A stretch of 64,000 nucleotides of DNA, taken from assembly GCA_013373205.1 (NCBI GenBank), contig JABXIG010000011.1, positions 186,001 through 250,000 of the forward strand. Reading direction: 5' to 3'. Under the pieces are notes generated by a model. The model was not told the origin of the DNA. It did not search any database and saw only the letters and a list, made by a program, of their open reading frames with translations. The first letter of the stretch is position 1. Each line of letters begins with the position of its first letter. The position numbers were made by a program, and so were the translations under genes. Source of the DNA: Methylocystaceae bacterium (lineage in GTDB: Bacteria > Pseudomonadota > Alphaproteobacteria > Rhodospirillales > Terasakiellaceae). This document shows, one piece after another, positions 36,781 through 45,643 of the stretch.

Positions 36781-37182
36781 ATGATTCCGGAATTACCCAA
36801 TAAGCTGTTTTCAAATGGTCGCAGTGTGTTGTCAAAGTTTGGTTATGTGCATTTTGAAGATGGGCAGACCCGTAATGACTGGGCAGAAATGTGGGAGCAT
36901 CTGCGTGCAGATTTCCCGCTACCAAAAGGGGACGTCCCGACATATGACACCTTGTCGGACGATCTGGTAGGAGCCGCACAAGAGTATATGAAAATCAGAT
37001 TACTTGCGGATCATTATCTGGATGAATGCGAACGCCTTCATGTCAGTATCTACAACGGCAGTATTGAAACCAATCTGGTGGAAAAATACGCCCAAGCGCG
37101 TGATCGCTATGAACATAGCGTCGAAGACTTTGGTGAAGCACGTGAAAAAATGCAAGCCCTGTTGACGAAGCGCGCAGCCTGA
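36781..37182 (+). CDS. Orphan protein linked to diiron protein 1
   Basis: I do not recognise this 133-residue protein. It is soluble and acidic: an N-terminal part with aromatic residues (SKFGYVHFEDGQTRNDWAEM) is followed by two long helices (residues about 60-85 and 95-130). It lies 28 bases after diiron protein 1 with a near-perfect TAAGGAGG 8 bases before its ATG, so it is expressed strongly with it. Its place matches that of a small auxiliary subunit such as PaaB, to which I see no similarity. It is the prime candidate for a new component of the system. Confidence 0.75.
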   Translation: MIPELPNKLFSNGRSVLSKFGYVHFEDGQTRNDWAEMWEHLRADFPLPKGDVPTYDTLSDDLVGAAQEYMKIRLLADHYLDECERLHVSIYNGSIETNLVEKYAQARDRYEHSVEDFGEAREKMQALLTKRAA

Positions 37183-37251
37183 GAATAAGGTGACTGGATT
37201 GCCATCTGAAGAGGACTATATTTTTCTTGACGGATGGCAGACCTTTAATTA

Positions 37252-37265
37252 GTTTCAATTGAAAC
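37252..37265. promoter_or_regulatory. Perfect 14-base palindrome before the ABC operon
   Basis: GTTTCAATTGAAAC is a perfect palindrome 71 bases before the ATG of the substrate-binding protein. A hairpin-forming stretch (GCCATC...GATGGC, 37201-37238) precedes it and GAGC-AAAAA-GCTC (37273-37285) follows. The palindrome may be an operator; the first hairpin may weakly end the diiron transcript. Confidence 0.35.
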
Positions 37266-37335
37266 AAAAAAAGAGCAAAAAGCTCAGTTTTAATAAATAA
37301 CATTCAAAATTTTTGTCTATGGGAGGCAAACAGCA

Positions 37336-38505
37336 ATGACATCACGTCAAAACGGATTCAAAAATACACTCTGTGCCCTCGGTATGGTTGCCGGGGCTTT
37401 TGCAGTTGGGACAACACAGGCTGAAGCGGCTGATCCGATCAAGATCGGTACGTTTTTGTCAGTAACAGGCCCGGCTTCATTTTTGGGTGATCCAGAATTA
37501 AAAACACTTGAGCTCTATATCGAACAAATCAATGAAGGCGGCGGCGTTTTGGGCCGTCAAATTGAATTGATACAATATGACGTAGGTGTCGATTCCAAGA
37601 AAGCAATTACAGCTGTGAAACGTCTGGTCAGCCAGGACGAGGTTGACGTCATCGTAGGCGGGTCCACATCTGGTGCAACCATGGCTGTTGTTCCGATCGT
37701 ACAAAAAGCAAAAGTGCCGTTCATTTCACTGGCGGGTGCAGTTGCGATTGTTGAACCGGTCAAGCCTTGGGTCTTTAAAACGCCACATACCGATAAAATG
37801 GCCTGTGGTAAAATTTTTGAAGATTTGCAAGCGCGCGGTCTGACAACCATTGCCATGATTTCCGGTACAGGTGGTTTTGGTAAATCTATGAATGGCCAAT
37901 GTACCAAACTGGCCCCGGCTTATAACATCAATATCGCTGCGGCTGAATCTTATGGTCCAAAAGATACCGACATGACCGCACAGCTCACCAAGATCAAAGG
38001 TGTAGACGGTGTTCAAGCTGTTGTGAACGCAGGTTTTGGTCAAGGTCCGGCGATTGTGACGAAAAACTATCGTCAGCTGGGTATGACCATGCCGCTTTAT
38101 CAGTCACACGGTGTTGCCTCACGTAAGTTTATCGAACTTGCTGGCGATGCGGCCGAAGGTGTTCGTCTGCCCGCAGCGGCCCTGTTGGTTGCAGATATGC
38201 TGGAAGACAGCGATCCACAAAAAGCTGTCGTTCAAGCTTACACGAAAGACTATTCTGAAGCTTACGGTGGGTCGGTGTCCACATTTGGTGGTCATGCCTA
38301 TGACGGTTTGCAAATCGCTATTTCGGCTATCGCACGTGCGGGCTCTACGGATAAGCAAGCGGTGCGTGACGAGATCGAAAAAACAAGTGGTTATGTCGGC
38401 ACCGGTGGTGTTGTGAACATGTCAGCCACAGACCACCTCGGTCTTGATCTTTCAGCCTTCAAGATGCTGGAGATTAAAAATGGCGATTGGACAATCGTAA
38501 AATAA
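37336..38505 (+). CDS. ABC importer substrate-binding protein (Liv family)
   Basis: The 389-residue periplasmic type I binding protein has a signal peptide (to about residue 33, ending AEAA) and the Leu/Ile/Val-family pattern IKIGTFLSVTGPASFLGDP, GGGVLGRQIELIQYDVG, then VIVGGSTSGATMAVVP. GGGAGG lies 9 bases before the ATG. Its genes sit between the two halves of the paa island, so the ligand may be phenylacetate or a related aromatic acid rather than an amino acid; this is inference. Confidence 0.92.
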   Translation: MTSRQNGFKNTLCALGMVAGAFAVGTTQAEAADPIKIGTFLSVTGPASFLGDPELKTLELYIEQINEGGGVLGRQIELIQYDVGVDSKKAITAVKRLVSQDEVDVIVGGSTSGATMAVVPIVQKAKVPFISLAGAVAIVEPVKPWVFKTPHTDKMACGKIFEDLQARGLTTIAMISGTGGFGKSMNGQCTKLAPAYNINIAAAESYGPKDTDMTAQLTKIKGVDGVQAVVNAGFGQGPAIVTKNYRQLGMTMPLYQSHGVASRKFIELAGDAAEGVRLPAAALLVADMLEDSDPQKAVVQAYTKDYSEAYGGSVSTFGGHAYDGLQIAISAIARAGSTDKQAVRDEIEKTSGYVGTGGVVNMSATDHLGLDLSAFKMLEIKNGDWTIVK

Positions 38506-38519
38506 GAAGAATGAAAAGC

Positions 38520-38553
38520 AGGTGGGGGTTCATTGAACCTTCACCTCTTTTTT
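38520..38553 (+). terminator. Terminator/attenuator between binding protein and permease genes
   Basis: A 13-bp stem with two G-U pairs (38520-38532 with 38534-38546) is followed by C and six T. It lies inside the ABC operon and probably lets most transcripts end after the binding protein, giving its usual excess over the membrane genes. Confidence 0.7.
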
Positions 38554-38628
38554 CGAGAAAATACCCGTGATTTCTCTAGGGACTAGGGAAAGACCAGGTG
38601 AACTATATCTACAAGAAAGTTGCCAGAA

Positions 38629-39504
38629 ATGAGCGCAGAATTTCTACAATTTCTGTTTTCCGGCGTGACGTTAGGCGCGACCTACGCTTTGGTAGGGCTT
38701 GGGTTTTCCATTATCTATAATGCCTCGCACGTCATTAACTTTGCCCAGGGTGAATTTGTCATGATGGGCGGCATGGGAACAGTTTTCTTCCTCGGGTTAG
38801 GATTGCCGATGCCGGTTGCCATTCTGGCGGCCATTGCCCTAACCACCCTGTTTGGTTTTGGATTGGAACGGTTTGCGATTGCACCGGCACGTGGTGCTTC
38901 GGTTGTCACCTTAATCATTATTACCATTGGTGCATCCATTGTGATGCGTGGTCTGGTGCAGGTTGTTTGGGGAAAAGAGTTTCACGCCATCCCGTCCTTT
39001 AGCGGGGATGAACCGATTATGATTGGCGGGGCAACGATCCTGCCGCAAAGCCTCTGGGTTTTGGGAGTGACGGTTCTGTTGGTGCTGGCCCTGCGCTATT
39101 TCTTTGAAAAAACAATTATGGGTAAAGCCATCATTGCAACCTCGCTTAATCGAGATGCAGCCCTGTTGATGGGAATTAATGTGCGCCTTGTACTGTTTAT
39201 CAGTTTCGGCTTATCCGCAGCCTTGGGCGCGGCAGCTGGCATTCTGGTCGCGCCGATTACGCTGACCAATTTTGAAGCCGGGATTATGCTGGGTCTGAAA
39301 GGGTTCTGTGCAGCTATTCTGGGGGGACTTGGGAACGGCATGGGCGCTGTCGCTGGCGGTATGATCGTCGGGATTGCCGAGGCCATGGGCGCAGGCTACT
39401 GGATTTCTGAATATAAAGATGCGGTTGCCTTTATCCTGATCCTGCTGGTTCTGTTCTTTAAACCGAGCGGTCTGTTCGGCAAAACCGGGACGGAGCGTGT
39501 ATAA
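38629..39504 (+). CDS. livH: ABC importer permease, LivH type
   Basis: The 291-residue inner-membrane permease has eight or so hydrophobic segments, starting FLQFLFSGVTLGATYALVGLG, and the LivH stretches NASHVINFAQGEFVMMGGM and GLKGFCAAILGGLGNGMGAV (the ATPase-contact loop). The ATG at 38629 is preferred to a TTG at 38620. It overlaps the livM-type gene by one base. Confidence 0.93.
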   Translation: MSAEFLQFLFSGVTLGATYALVGLGFSIIYNASHVINFAQGEFVMMGGMGTVFFLGLGLPMPVAILAAIALTTLFGFGLERFAIAPARGASVVTLIIITIGASIVMRGLVQVVWGKEFHAIPSFSGDEPIMIGGATILPQSLWVLGVTVLLVLALRYFFEKTIMGKAIIATSLNRDAALLMGINVRLVLFISFGLSAALGAAAGILVAPITLTNFEAGIMLGLKGFCAAILGGLGNGMGAVAGGMIVGIAEAMGAGYWISEYKDAVAFILILLVLFFKPSGLFGKTGTERV

Positions 39505-40436
39505 TGAATAAATTGAAATCAGCCAGAACCGGGGGCATTTTGGTCCTTATGGCAATCATTGCTGTCTTGCCCTTGTTTTTGGACAATGCGTTTCAGTTCG
39601 AAATTGCAATTTTAATCTTCTTTAACGCCATCGTTTGTATTGGCCTGAACTTGTTGGTCGGTTACGGCGGGCAGATCAGTCTGGGTCATGGTGCCTTTGT
39701 CGGGCTTGGGGCTTACGGCAGTGCAATTCTGACCATGCAACAGGAATGGGACCCGCTTTTGTCCATGGTCGTAGCAGCGGCGTTCACCGGCGGGCTCTGT
39801 TTCATCATTGCGCGACCGATCCTGAAATTAAAGGGTCACTATCTGGCGATGGCGACTTTGGGTATGGGGATCATTATTTCCATCGTGATTAATACCGAAG
39901 ATCAACTGACGGGTGGACCGGACGGTATGTATGTGGATGGCCTATCATTCATGACGGATCAAATCCAGTGGTACTGGCTGATCGGTGGATTGCTGGTCTT
40001 TAGTGTTTGGGCATCTCTGAACTTGATCCATTCACCAATCGGTCGTGCTTTACGCGCGGTTCATGGATCCGAAGTGGCAGCAGAAGTTGTTGGCGTGGAC
40101 ACCACCCAATATAAGGTGCTGATCTTTGTGGTTTCCGGTGTATTCGCGAGCGTTGTCGGCAGCCTTGGGGTTTATTATTCCAATTTCGTTACTCCGGATA
40201 TTGCAGGTTTCTTCCATTCCATCGAACTGGTGGTGATGGTGGTCTTTGGCGGGATGGCTTCGACCTTTGGCGCAGTCATTGGCGCGGCAATTCTGACAAT
40301 CCTGCCGCAGGTTTTGACGTTCCTGCATGATTTTGAACATCTGGTTTTTGGTTTAATCCTGATGCTGACCATGATCTTTTTACCAAAAGGGCTTGTCCCC
40401 ACCATCGCGGATTTTTTCAAGAAAGGGGATAAATAA
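39504..40436 (+). CDS. livM: ABC importer permease, LivM type
   Basis: The 310-residue permease has LLVGYGGQISLGHGAFVGLGAYG and KGHYLAMATLGMG, both typical of LivM, and the coupling loop near VVMVVFGGMASTFGAVIGA. Translation is coupled to the livH-type gene (TAATG) and to the ATPase that follows (TAATG). Confidence 0.93.
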   Translation: MNKLKSARTGGILVLMAIIAVLPLFLDNAFQFEIAILIFFNAIVCIGLNLLVGYGGQISLGHGAFVGLGAYGSAILTMQQEWDPLLSMVVAAAFTGGLCFIIARPILKLKGHYLAMATLGMGIIISIVINTEDQLTGGPDGMYVDGLSFMTDQIQWYWLIGGLLVFSVWASLNLIHSPIGRALRAVHGSEVAAEVVGVDTTQYKVLIFVVSGVFASVVGSLGVYYSNFVTPDIAGFFHSIELVVMVVFGGMASTFGAVIGAAILTILPQVLTFLHDFEHLVFGLILMLTMIFLPKGLVPTIADFFKKGDK

Positions 40437-41191
40437 TGAGCCTCTTGAAAGTTGAAAATCTCTCTATTGAATTTGGGGGGGTCAAGGCGATTGATGATCT
40501 AACCTTCACGATCGAACCGGGTACCATCCATTCCATTATCGGGCCAAACGGGGCAGGGAAAACCACGCTGTTTAACCTGATTACCGGGGTTTATACACCC
40601 ACATCTGGGACGGTGCTTTATGATGATGAAGGGGTGACCGGGTTTAAACCGTTTGAACTGGCTGCGCGCGGTATGAGCCGTACGTTCCAGAACCTGCAAA
40701 TTTTCTTTAATATGACCGCGATTGAAAATGTCATGGTCGGGGCGCATCTCCATTTGAACCGGGGTTTCTTTTCCTCCTTCTTTGGGTTGCCAACGATTAA
40801 AGAAGGCGATCGTCATTGCCGTGAAACCTGTCTTGAACTATTGGATTTTGTCGGGCTTCGCGATTATGCCGATACTGATACGGACTCTATGCCTTATGGG
40901 GCGTTGAAACGTTTGGAAATTGCGCGTGCGCTGGCCTCCAAGCCGAAAATTTTGTTGTTGGATGAACCGGCAGCAGGCTTGAACCCTGCGGAAAGTCGCG
41001 AGATTGATGAAGTCATCAAGAAAGTGGCAGAACGCGGCATCACCGTTGTGTTGGTTGAACATGACATGAAAATGGTGATGGAAATTTCGGATCATATTCT
41101 GGTGCTGGATTATGGGCGTAAACTGACAGAAGGGACAGCGCAGGAAGTGCGCAACAACCCTGATGTAATCGCGGCGTATCTGGGGGGCTAA
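40436..41191 (+). CDS. livG: ABC importer ATPase, LivG type
   Basis: The 251-residue ATPase has Walker A IIGPNGAGKTTLFNLITG, the LivG stretch SRTFQNLQIFFNMTAIENV, a signature-loop region MPYGALKRLEIARALA (YG in place of SG, as usual in LivG), Walker B ILLLDEPAAGLNP and switch His VLVEHDMKMV. It forms the importer with the neighbouring proteins. Confidence 0.94.
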   Translation: MSLLKVENLSIEFGGVKAIDDLTFTIEPGTIHSIIGPNGAGKTTLFNLITGVYTPTSGTVLYDDEGVTGFKPFELAARGMSRTFQNLQIFFNMTAIENVMVGAHLHLNRGFFSSFFGLPTIKEGDRHCRETCLELLDFVGLRDYADTDTDSMPYGALKRLEIARALASKPKILLLDEPAAGLNPAESREIDEVIKKVAERGITVVLVEHDMKMVMEISDHILVLDYGRKLTEGTAQEVRNNPDVIAAYLGG

Positions 41192-41195
41192 GACC

Positions 41196-41900
41196 ATGTT
41201 GAAAATTGAAAATCTCACTTCTCATTATGGCCGTATTCAGGCGCTTCATGGTGTTTCCCTAGAAGTTAATGAAGGGGAGCTTGTTGCACTTGTCGGGGGC
41301 AATGGTGCCGGAAAAACGACCCTGTTGCGCACTATTTCAGGCTTGCAAGGTGCAAGTGGCGGGTCCGTCAGTTTTGAAGGGACCGATATCACCGAGATGG
41401 CTGCGGAAAGACGTGTCAATCTTGATATCGCACAAGTGCCCGAAGGCCGTCAGGTCTTCACCGCGCTATCTGTAGAAGATAACATCCGCTTAGGGGCTTA
41501 CACCAAATCCGATAAAGCTGAAATTGCAGCTGATATGGAAAAAATGTATGGCCGTTTTCCGATCCTCAAAGAAAAACGCAATCAGGCTGCAGGGACGCTG
41601 TCCGGTGGTCAACAACAGATGCTGGCGATGGCCCGTGCCTTGATGTCTCGACCGCGCCTTTTATTACTGGATGAACCGTCCATGGGGTTGTCTCCGGTTC
41701 TGGTGATGGAAATTTTTTCCATCGTGGAAGAACTGAAAGAACAGGGCGTTACCATCTTTTTGGTCGAACAAAATGCGACGGCCGCGCTTAGCATTGCTGA
41801 TCGTGGATATGTGATGGAGACAGGGACCATCTCTTTGACAGGGACGGGCGAGAAATTATTGAATGATGAAACCGTTAAAGCGGCTTATCTGGGGATTTAA
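41196..41900 (+). CDS. livF: ABC importer ATPase, LivF type
   Basis: The 234-residue ATPase has Walker A LVGGNGAGKTTLLRTISG, the VPEGRQVFTALSVEDN stretch typical of LivF, signature LSGGQQQMLAMARAL, Walker B LLLLDEPSMGLSP and VEQNATAAL. It lies 4 bases after the livG-type gene and 11 bases before a hemerythrin gene. Confidence 0.94.
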   Translation: MLKIENLTSHYGRIQALHGVSLEVNEGELVALVGGNGAGKTTLLRTISGLQGASGGSVSFEGTDITEMAAERRVNLDIAQVPEGRQVFTALSVEDNIRLGAYTKSDKAEIAADMEKMYGRFPILKEKRNQAAGTLSGGQQQMLAMARALMSRPRLLLLDEPSMGLSPVLVMEIFSIVEELKEQGVTIFLVEQNATAALSIADRGYVMETGTISLTGTGEKLLNDETVKAAYLGI

Positions 41901-41911
41901 GGATTATCATT

Positions 41912-42511
41912 ATGACAAGTGCATTGACTATTATGAAGCGTGAGCATCTGAGCCTGAACACGGTTTTGCATGTGCTGAACCAATTGGTTCTGGATCTTGA
42001 ATCCGGGCGTTTAAGATCGGAAGATGTGGACTATGAATTGTTTGAAAAAATCATGTCTTATATTGAGGAATTCCTCGATACCATGCATCACCCGAAAGAA
42101 GATAAATATCTTTTCCCAGCCTTGTTGAAAAAAACATCTGAAGCCAATGATGTGATTATGGAATTGCAGGAACAGCATAAAAAAGGCGTGGAACATCGTC
42201 AAAAACTGGAAGTGCATTTTCAGGCGATGAAAGATAAACATCCCGGGCAGGTCGAAAAAGTGATCGAGGCGCTGAAAGATTATCTGCAAGCACATCGTGA
42301 ACATATGAAGCTGGAAGATAATATCGTTATGCCCATGGCAGAACGGGTTTTAACAGCTGAAGACTGGGCACCGATTGATGAAGCCTTCAATCAAAACCAG
42401 GACCCGGTTTTTGGGGATGTACCGAAAAATAAATTTAGAAAGCTCTTATCCGATATCACCTTCCTTGCACCGGCCCCTATCGGTCTGGGCGGTGGGCGAA
42501 AAGGCTCCTAG
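41912..42511 (+). CDS. Hemerythrin-like HHE-domain protein
   Basis: The 199-residue four-helix protein has the ligand set of hemerythrin-like proteins: REHLSLNTVLH, FLDTMHHPKEDKYLFPAL (H and E), LQEQHKKGVEH and YLQAHREHMKLEDNIVMPMAE. It should bind a diiron centre and could sense or hold O2 or iron. It ends the importer operon, 11 bases after the livF-type gene. A possible role is oxygen or iron supply to the island's diiron proteins. The last 30 residues are a Gly/Pro-rich tail. Confidence 0.9.
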   Translation: MTSALTIMKREHLSLNTVLHVLNQLVLDLESGRLRSEDVDYELFEKIMSYIEEFLDTMHHPKEDKYLFPALLKKTSEANDVIMELQEQHKKGVEHRQKLEVHFQAMKDKHPGQVEKVIEALKDYLQAHREHMKLEDNIVMPMAERVLTAEDWAPIDEAFNQNQDPVFGDVPKNKFRKLLSDITFLAPAPIGLGGGRKGS

Positions 42512-42553
42512 CGCTGTCGAGAGATCAAGACCTTCCAAGACAGCATATTCTTG

Positions 42554-42587
42554 GGCCGGATACTTTTTAGGTATCCGGCCTTTTTTT
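42554..42587 (+). terminator. Terminator of the importer-hemerythrin operon
   Basis: A perfect 10-bp stem GGCCGGATAC/GTATCCGGCC (42554-42563, 42571-42580) is followed by seven T. Confidence 0.93.
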
Positions 42588-42603
42588 ATTTTTGGACGAA
42601 CAT

Positions 42604-42646
42604 AAAAAAAGCCCCCTGCTTTTCTTGAAAGACAGCAGGGGGCTTT
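42604..42646 (-). terminator. Terminator of the paaFGHIJK operon
   Basis: A perfect 12-bp stem (42635-42646 with 42608-42619) is followed on the minus strand by a T run. It lies about 20 bases after the paaK stop; it closes the converging paa operon. Confidence 0.92.
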
Positions 42647-42666
42647 ATTATAGGTGTTAGATTAAT

Positions 42667-43971
42667 TTATTCTTTCGGGCGATTATCTGTCACGCGTTGT
42701 GCCTTGCCCTGTGAACGCGGGATTGTGCCGGGTTCCAAAACCTCAATCTTTGTGGAAATCCCAATGTAGGATTTAATGTGGTGAGACAGGTTCTTCTTGA
42801 TGTCGTCATCCATGGACTGTCCAGCTTCGCGGCGTTCCACCTGTACTGCCAGCTTATCAAGGTGACCATCACGGCTCAGGATTAGGTGGTAATGCGGGCT
42901 TAAGCGGTCATCGCGTAAGACCTGTTCTTCGATCTGGCTGGGGAAGACATTGACCCCACGAATGATCATCATGTCATCGCTGCGTCCGGTGATTTTGTCA
43001 AAGCGTCGCATGGTGCGCGCTGTGCCCGGTAACAGACGGGTCAAATCCTTGGTACGATAACGAATGACGGGCATGGCTTCTTTGGTCAGGGATGTAAAGA
43101 CCATTTCCCCCATTTCGCCATCTGCAACAGGGTTGAACTGATCGTCAACAATTTCAGGATAGAAATGATCTTCCCAGATGGTTGGGCCGTCTTTTGTTTC
43201 CAGACATTCTTGTGCGACGCCCGGTCCGATGACTTCAGAAAGACCATAAATATCCAGACAGTCGATACCAAGGCGGCTTTCCATTTCGTCGCGCATCTTG
43301 TTGGTCCAAGGTTCTGCCCCAAAGATACCACAGCGCAGTTTAATTTCGCGTGGGTCAAGACCTTGTGCTTCCATTTCATCTGCTAACACCAGCATGTAAG
43401 AAGGCGTCACCATGATGACATCAGGATCAAAGTCGCGGATCAACTGAACCTGCTTTTCCGTTTGGCCACCAGACATGGGGATGACACTACAGCCTAATTC
43501 TTCAGCACCATAATGTGCGCCCAGACCGCCTGTGAACAGTCCATAACCATAAGCCACATGTACCCGGTCATGATGACTGACACCGGCTGCGCGCAAGGAA
43601 CGTGCAACCACACCGGCCCAAACTTTCAGGTCTTGCTTAGTATAGCCCACGACCGTAGGTTTACCCGTTGTTCCGCTTGATGCATGGACACGCACAACTT
43701 CTTCCATAGGCACCGCGAAACTGTCGAACGGATAGGCTTTGCGCAAATCCTCTTTCGTGGTGAAAGGGAATTTTGCCAGATCATCAAGATGCTTTAAATC
43801 ATCTGGATGAACCTGTGCATCCTGACATTTGGCACGATAATAAGAGACATTTTGATAGGCGTGTTCCAACGACCATTTCATACGTTTTAGTTGTAGGCTA
43901 CGCAATTCGTCCACGCTGGCCTTTTCAATATGGTCTAATTCGCCCAACAAGGGCACATCAGTATTTTGCAT
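42667..43971 (-). CDS. paaK: Phenylacetate-CoA ligase
   Basis: The 434-residue AMP-forming ligase activates phenylacetate to phenylacetyl-CoA. The P-loop reads HASSGTTGKPTVVGYT, the adenylate motif YGLSEVIGPGVAQE, and the C-terminal hinge IIRGVNVFPSQIEEQVL. Length and motifs are those of PaaK. It is the last gene of the minus-strand paa operon and is followed by a strong terminator. Confidence 0.96.
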   Translation of the reverse strand: MQNTDVPLLGELDHIEKASVDELRSLQLKRMKWSLEHAYQNVSYYRAKCQDAQVHPDDLKHLDDLAKFPFTTKEDLRKAYPFDSFAVPMEEVVRVHASSGTTGKPTVVGYTKQDLKVWAGVVARSLRAAGVSHHDRVHVAYGYGLFTGGLGAHYGAEELGCSVIPMSGGQTEKQVQLIRDFDPDVIMVTPSYMLVLADEMEAQGLDPREIKLRCGIFGAEPWTNKMRDEMESRLGIDCLDIYGLSEVIGPGVAQECLETKDGPTIWEDHFYPEIVDDQFNPVADGEMGEMVFTSLTKEAMPVIRYRTKDLTRLLPGTARTMRRFDKITGRSDDMMIIRGVNVFPSQIEEQVLRDDRLSPHYHLILSRDGHLDKLAVQVERREAGQSMDDDIKKNLSHHIKSYIGISTKIEVLEPGTIPRSQGKAQRVTDNRPKE

Positions 43972-44028
43972 TTGTTCTAGTCCTCCCAGACTTCCCTGTT
44001 TTTCTGTCTAACTGTGTTGTTATTATTA

Positions 44029-45222
44029 TTACAGTCGTTCAATAATGGTAGCGATGCCTTGACCTACGCCAATACACATGGTGCAAAGTGCATATTTACC
44101 GCCTGTTTTTTCTAATTCATAAAGCGCTGTAGTGATTAGACGTGCGCCGCTCATGCCCAGCGGGTGACCAAGGGCAATGGCGCCACCGTTGGGGTTTACA
44201 CGTGGGTCGTCATTGGCAATACCCAGTTCACGCAGAACAGCAAGGCCTTGGGACGCAAAGGCTTCGTTCAGTTCGATCACATCCATATGAGCCAGACTTA
44301 GGCCTGCTTTTTGTAAAACTTTTTGCGAGGCAGGTGCCGGGCCGATCCCCATGATACGGGGGGCCACGCCAGCTGTTGCCATGGCAACTACCCGTGCGCG
44401 CGGTTTCAATCCTGTGGCATCTGAAGCTAGCAATAATGCGCAAGCCCCATCGTTGACGCCGGATGCATTGCCTGCTGTAACGCTGCCGCCTTTTCTAAAC
44501 GGGGCACGTAAACCGGCAAGTGTTTCGATGGTCGTATCCCCACGCGGGTGTTCATCTGTTGAAATTACCTTGGGTTCACCCTTTCGCTGTGGGATGACAA
44601 TGGGCACAATTTCTTCTGCCAGGCGGCCATTTTCCTGCGCGGCTTTGGTTTTTTGTTGAGACCGCAGCGCAAAAGCGTCTTGGTCTTCGCGTGATATATT
44701 GAAATCTTCAGCGATATTTTCCGCCGTTTCCGGCATGGAGTCGATGCCGAATTGATCTTCCATCAGCTTATTGACGAACCGCCAGCCGATTGTGGTGTCA
44801 TAAACAGCATTGGCACGCGAAAACGCGCTTTCAGCCTTGGGCATAACAAAGGGGGCGCGTGACATGCTTTCAACACCACCTGCAATCATTAGATCACAAT
44901 CACCGGATTTGATGGAACGTGCCGCCAGACCCACAGCATCCATGCCGGACCCACATAAACGGTTTACGGTTGTGCCGGGAACGGTCGTGGGTAAGCCTGC
45001 CAGAAGTGAGGACATGCGCGCCACATTGCGGTTATCTTCGCCAGCTTGGTTCGCGCAGCCATAAATCACATCGTCAACTTTGGAAAAATCCACATCCGGG
45101 TTGCGTTTCATCAGTTCCGCCATGGGGATGGCCCCCAGATCGTCAGCACGCACAGCCGACAGGCCGCCGCCATAGCGCCCGATGGGCGTGCGGATGGCAT
45201 CAATAATATAAGCCTCAGTCAT
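44029..45222 (-). CDS. paaJ: 3-oxoadipyl-CoA/3-oxo-5,6-dehydrosuberyl-CoA thiolase
   Basis: The 397-residue thiolase has the acyl-accepting Cys in [14 protein letters not shown], the His in [19 protein letters not shown], and the second Cys in [13 protein letters not shown]. In the pathway it cleaves 3-oxo-dehydrosuberyl-CoA and later 3-oxoadipyl-CoA, giving acetyl-CoA and succinyl-CoA. Its start overlaps the paaI stop by 8 bases. Confidence 0.94.
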   Translation of the reverse strand: MTEAYIIDAIRTPIGRYGGGLSAVRADDLGAIPMAELMKRNPDVDFSKVDDVIYGCANQAGEDNRNVARMSSLLAGLPTTVPGTTVNRLCGSGMDAVGLAARSIKSGDCDLMIAGGVESMSRAPFVMPKAESAFSRANAVYDTTIGWRFVNKLMEDQFGIDSMPETAENIAEDFNISREDQDAFALRSQQKTKAAQENGRLAEEIVPIVIPQRKGEPKVISTDEHPRGDTTIETLAGLRAPFRKGGSVTAGNASGVNDGACALLLASDATGLKPRARVVAMATAGVAPRIMGIGPAPASQKVLQKAGLSLAHMDVIELNEAFASQGLAVLRELGIANDDPRVNPNGGAIALGHPLGMSGARLITTALYELEKTGGKYALCTMCIGVGQGIATIIERL

Positions 45223-45643
45223 TTTTAATTACTTCCCCTTTGATGGTTCTGGATCGACCGCGAAAAAGGGCGACCACTTCCCCGTCCCCACGGGTAATGA
45301 TCACATCGTAAATGCCGGATCGTCCGTTTAATAAGGTTTCTTTTGCTTCTGCCGTCAGAATGTCGCCTTCGAAAGACGGGGCAGAAAAAGTGATGTCGCA
45401 CCCTGCGGCCACCGTGACTTTATTGTGACTGTTGCAGGCATAGGCAAAGGCGGTATCCGCCAGACTAAAAGTGGTGCCGCCATGGGTGGAGCCATGCCCG
45501 TTTAGCATGGATTTTTTTACCAACATGGTCGCGCGTGCGTAGCCCGGTTTAATGTCGGTAATTTCAATGCCCATTTCATGTGCTTTGAAATCGTTTTTAA
45601 ACATGGCTTCTTTGGTTTTTGTGGCGAGTTCTTGATCAGTCAT
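45215..45643 (-). CDS. paaI: Hydroxyphenylacetyl-CoA thioesterase PaaI
   Basis: The 142-residue hot-dog thioesterase has the family signature [21 protein letters not shown], with catalytic Asp in LADTAFA and [17 protein letters not shown]. PaaI rescues CoA from dead-end ring products. The start [14 protein letters not shown] at 45643 overlaps the paaH stop by 8 bases; an adjacent ATG at 45646 is equal. A longer extension to 45733 is rejected because it lies inside paaH. Confidence 0.92.
   Translation of the reverse strand: MTDQELATKTKEAMFKNDFKAHEMGIEITDIKPGYARATMLVKKSMLNGHGSTHGGTTFSLADTAFAYACNSHNKVTVAAGCDITFSAPSFEGDILTAEAKETLLNGRSGIYDVIITRGDGEVVALFRGRSRTIKGEVIKND

Noticed and set aside
38620-38628. 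TTG start of the LivH-type permease
   Set aside because: An ATG three codons later gives the usual family start.
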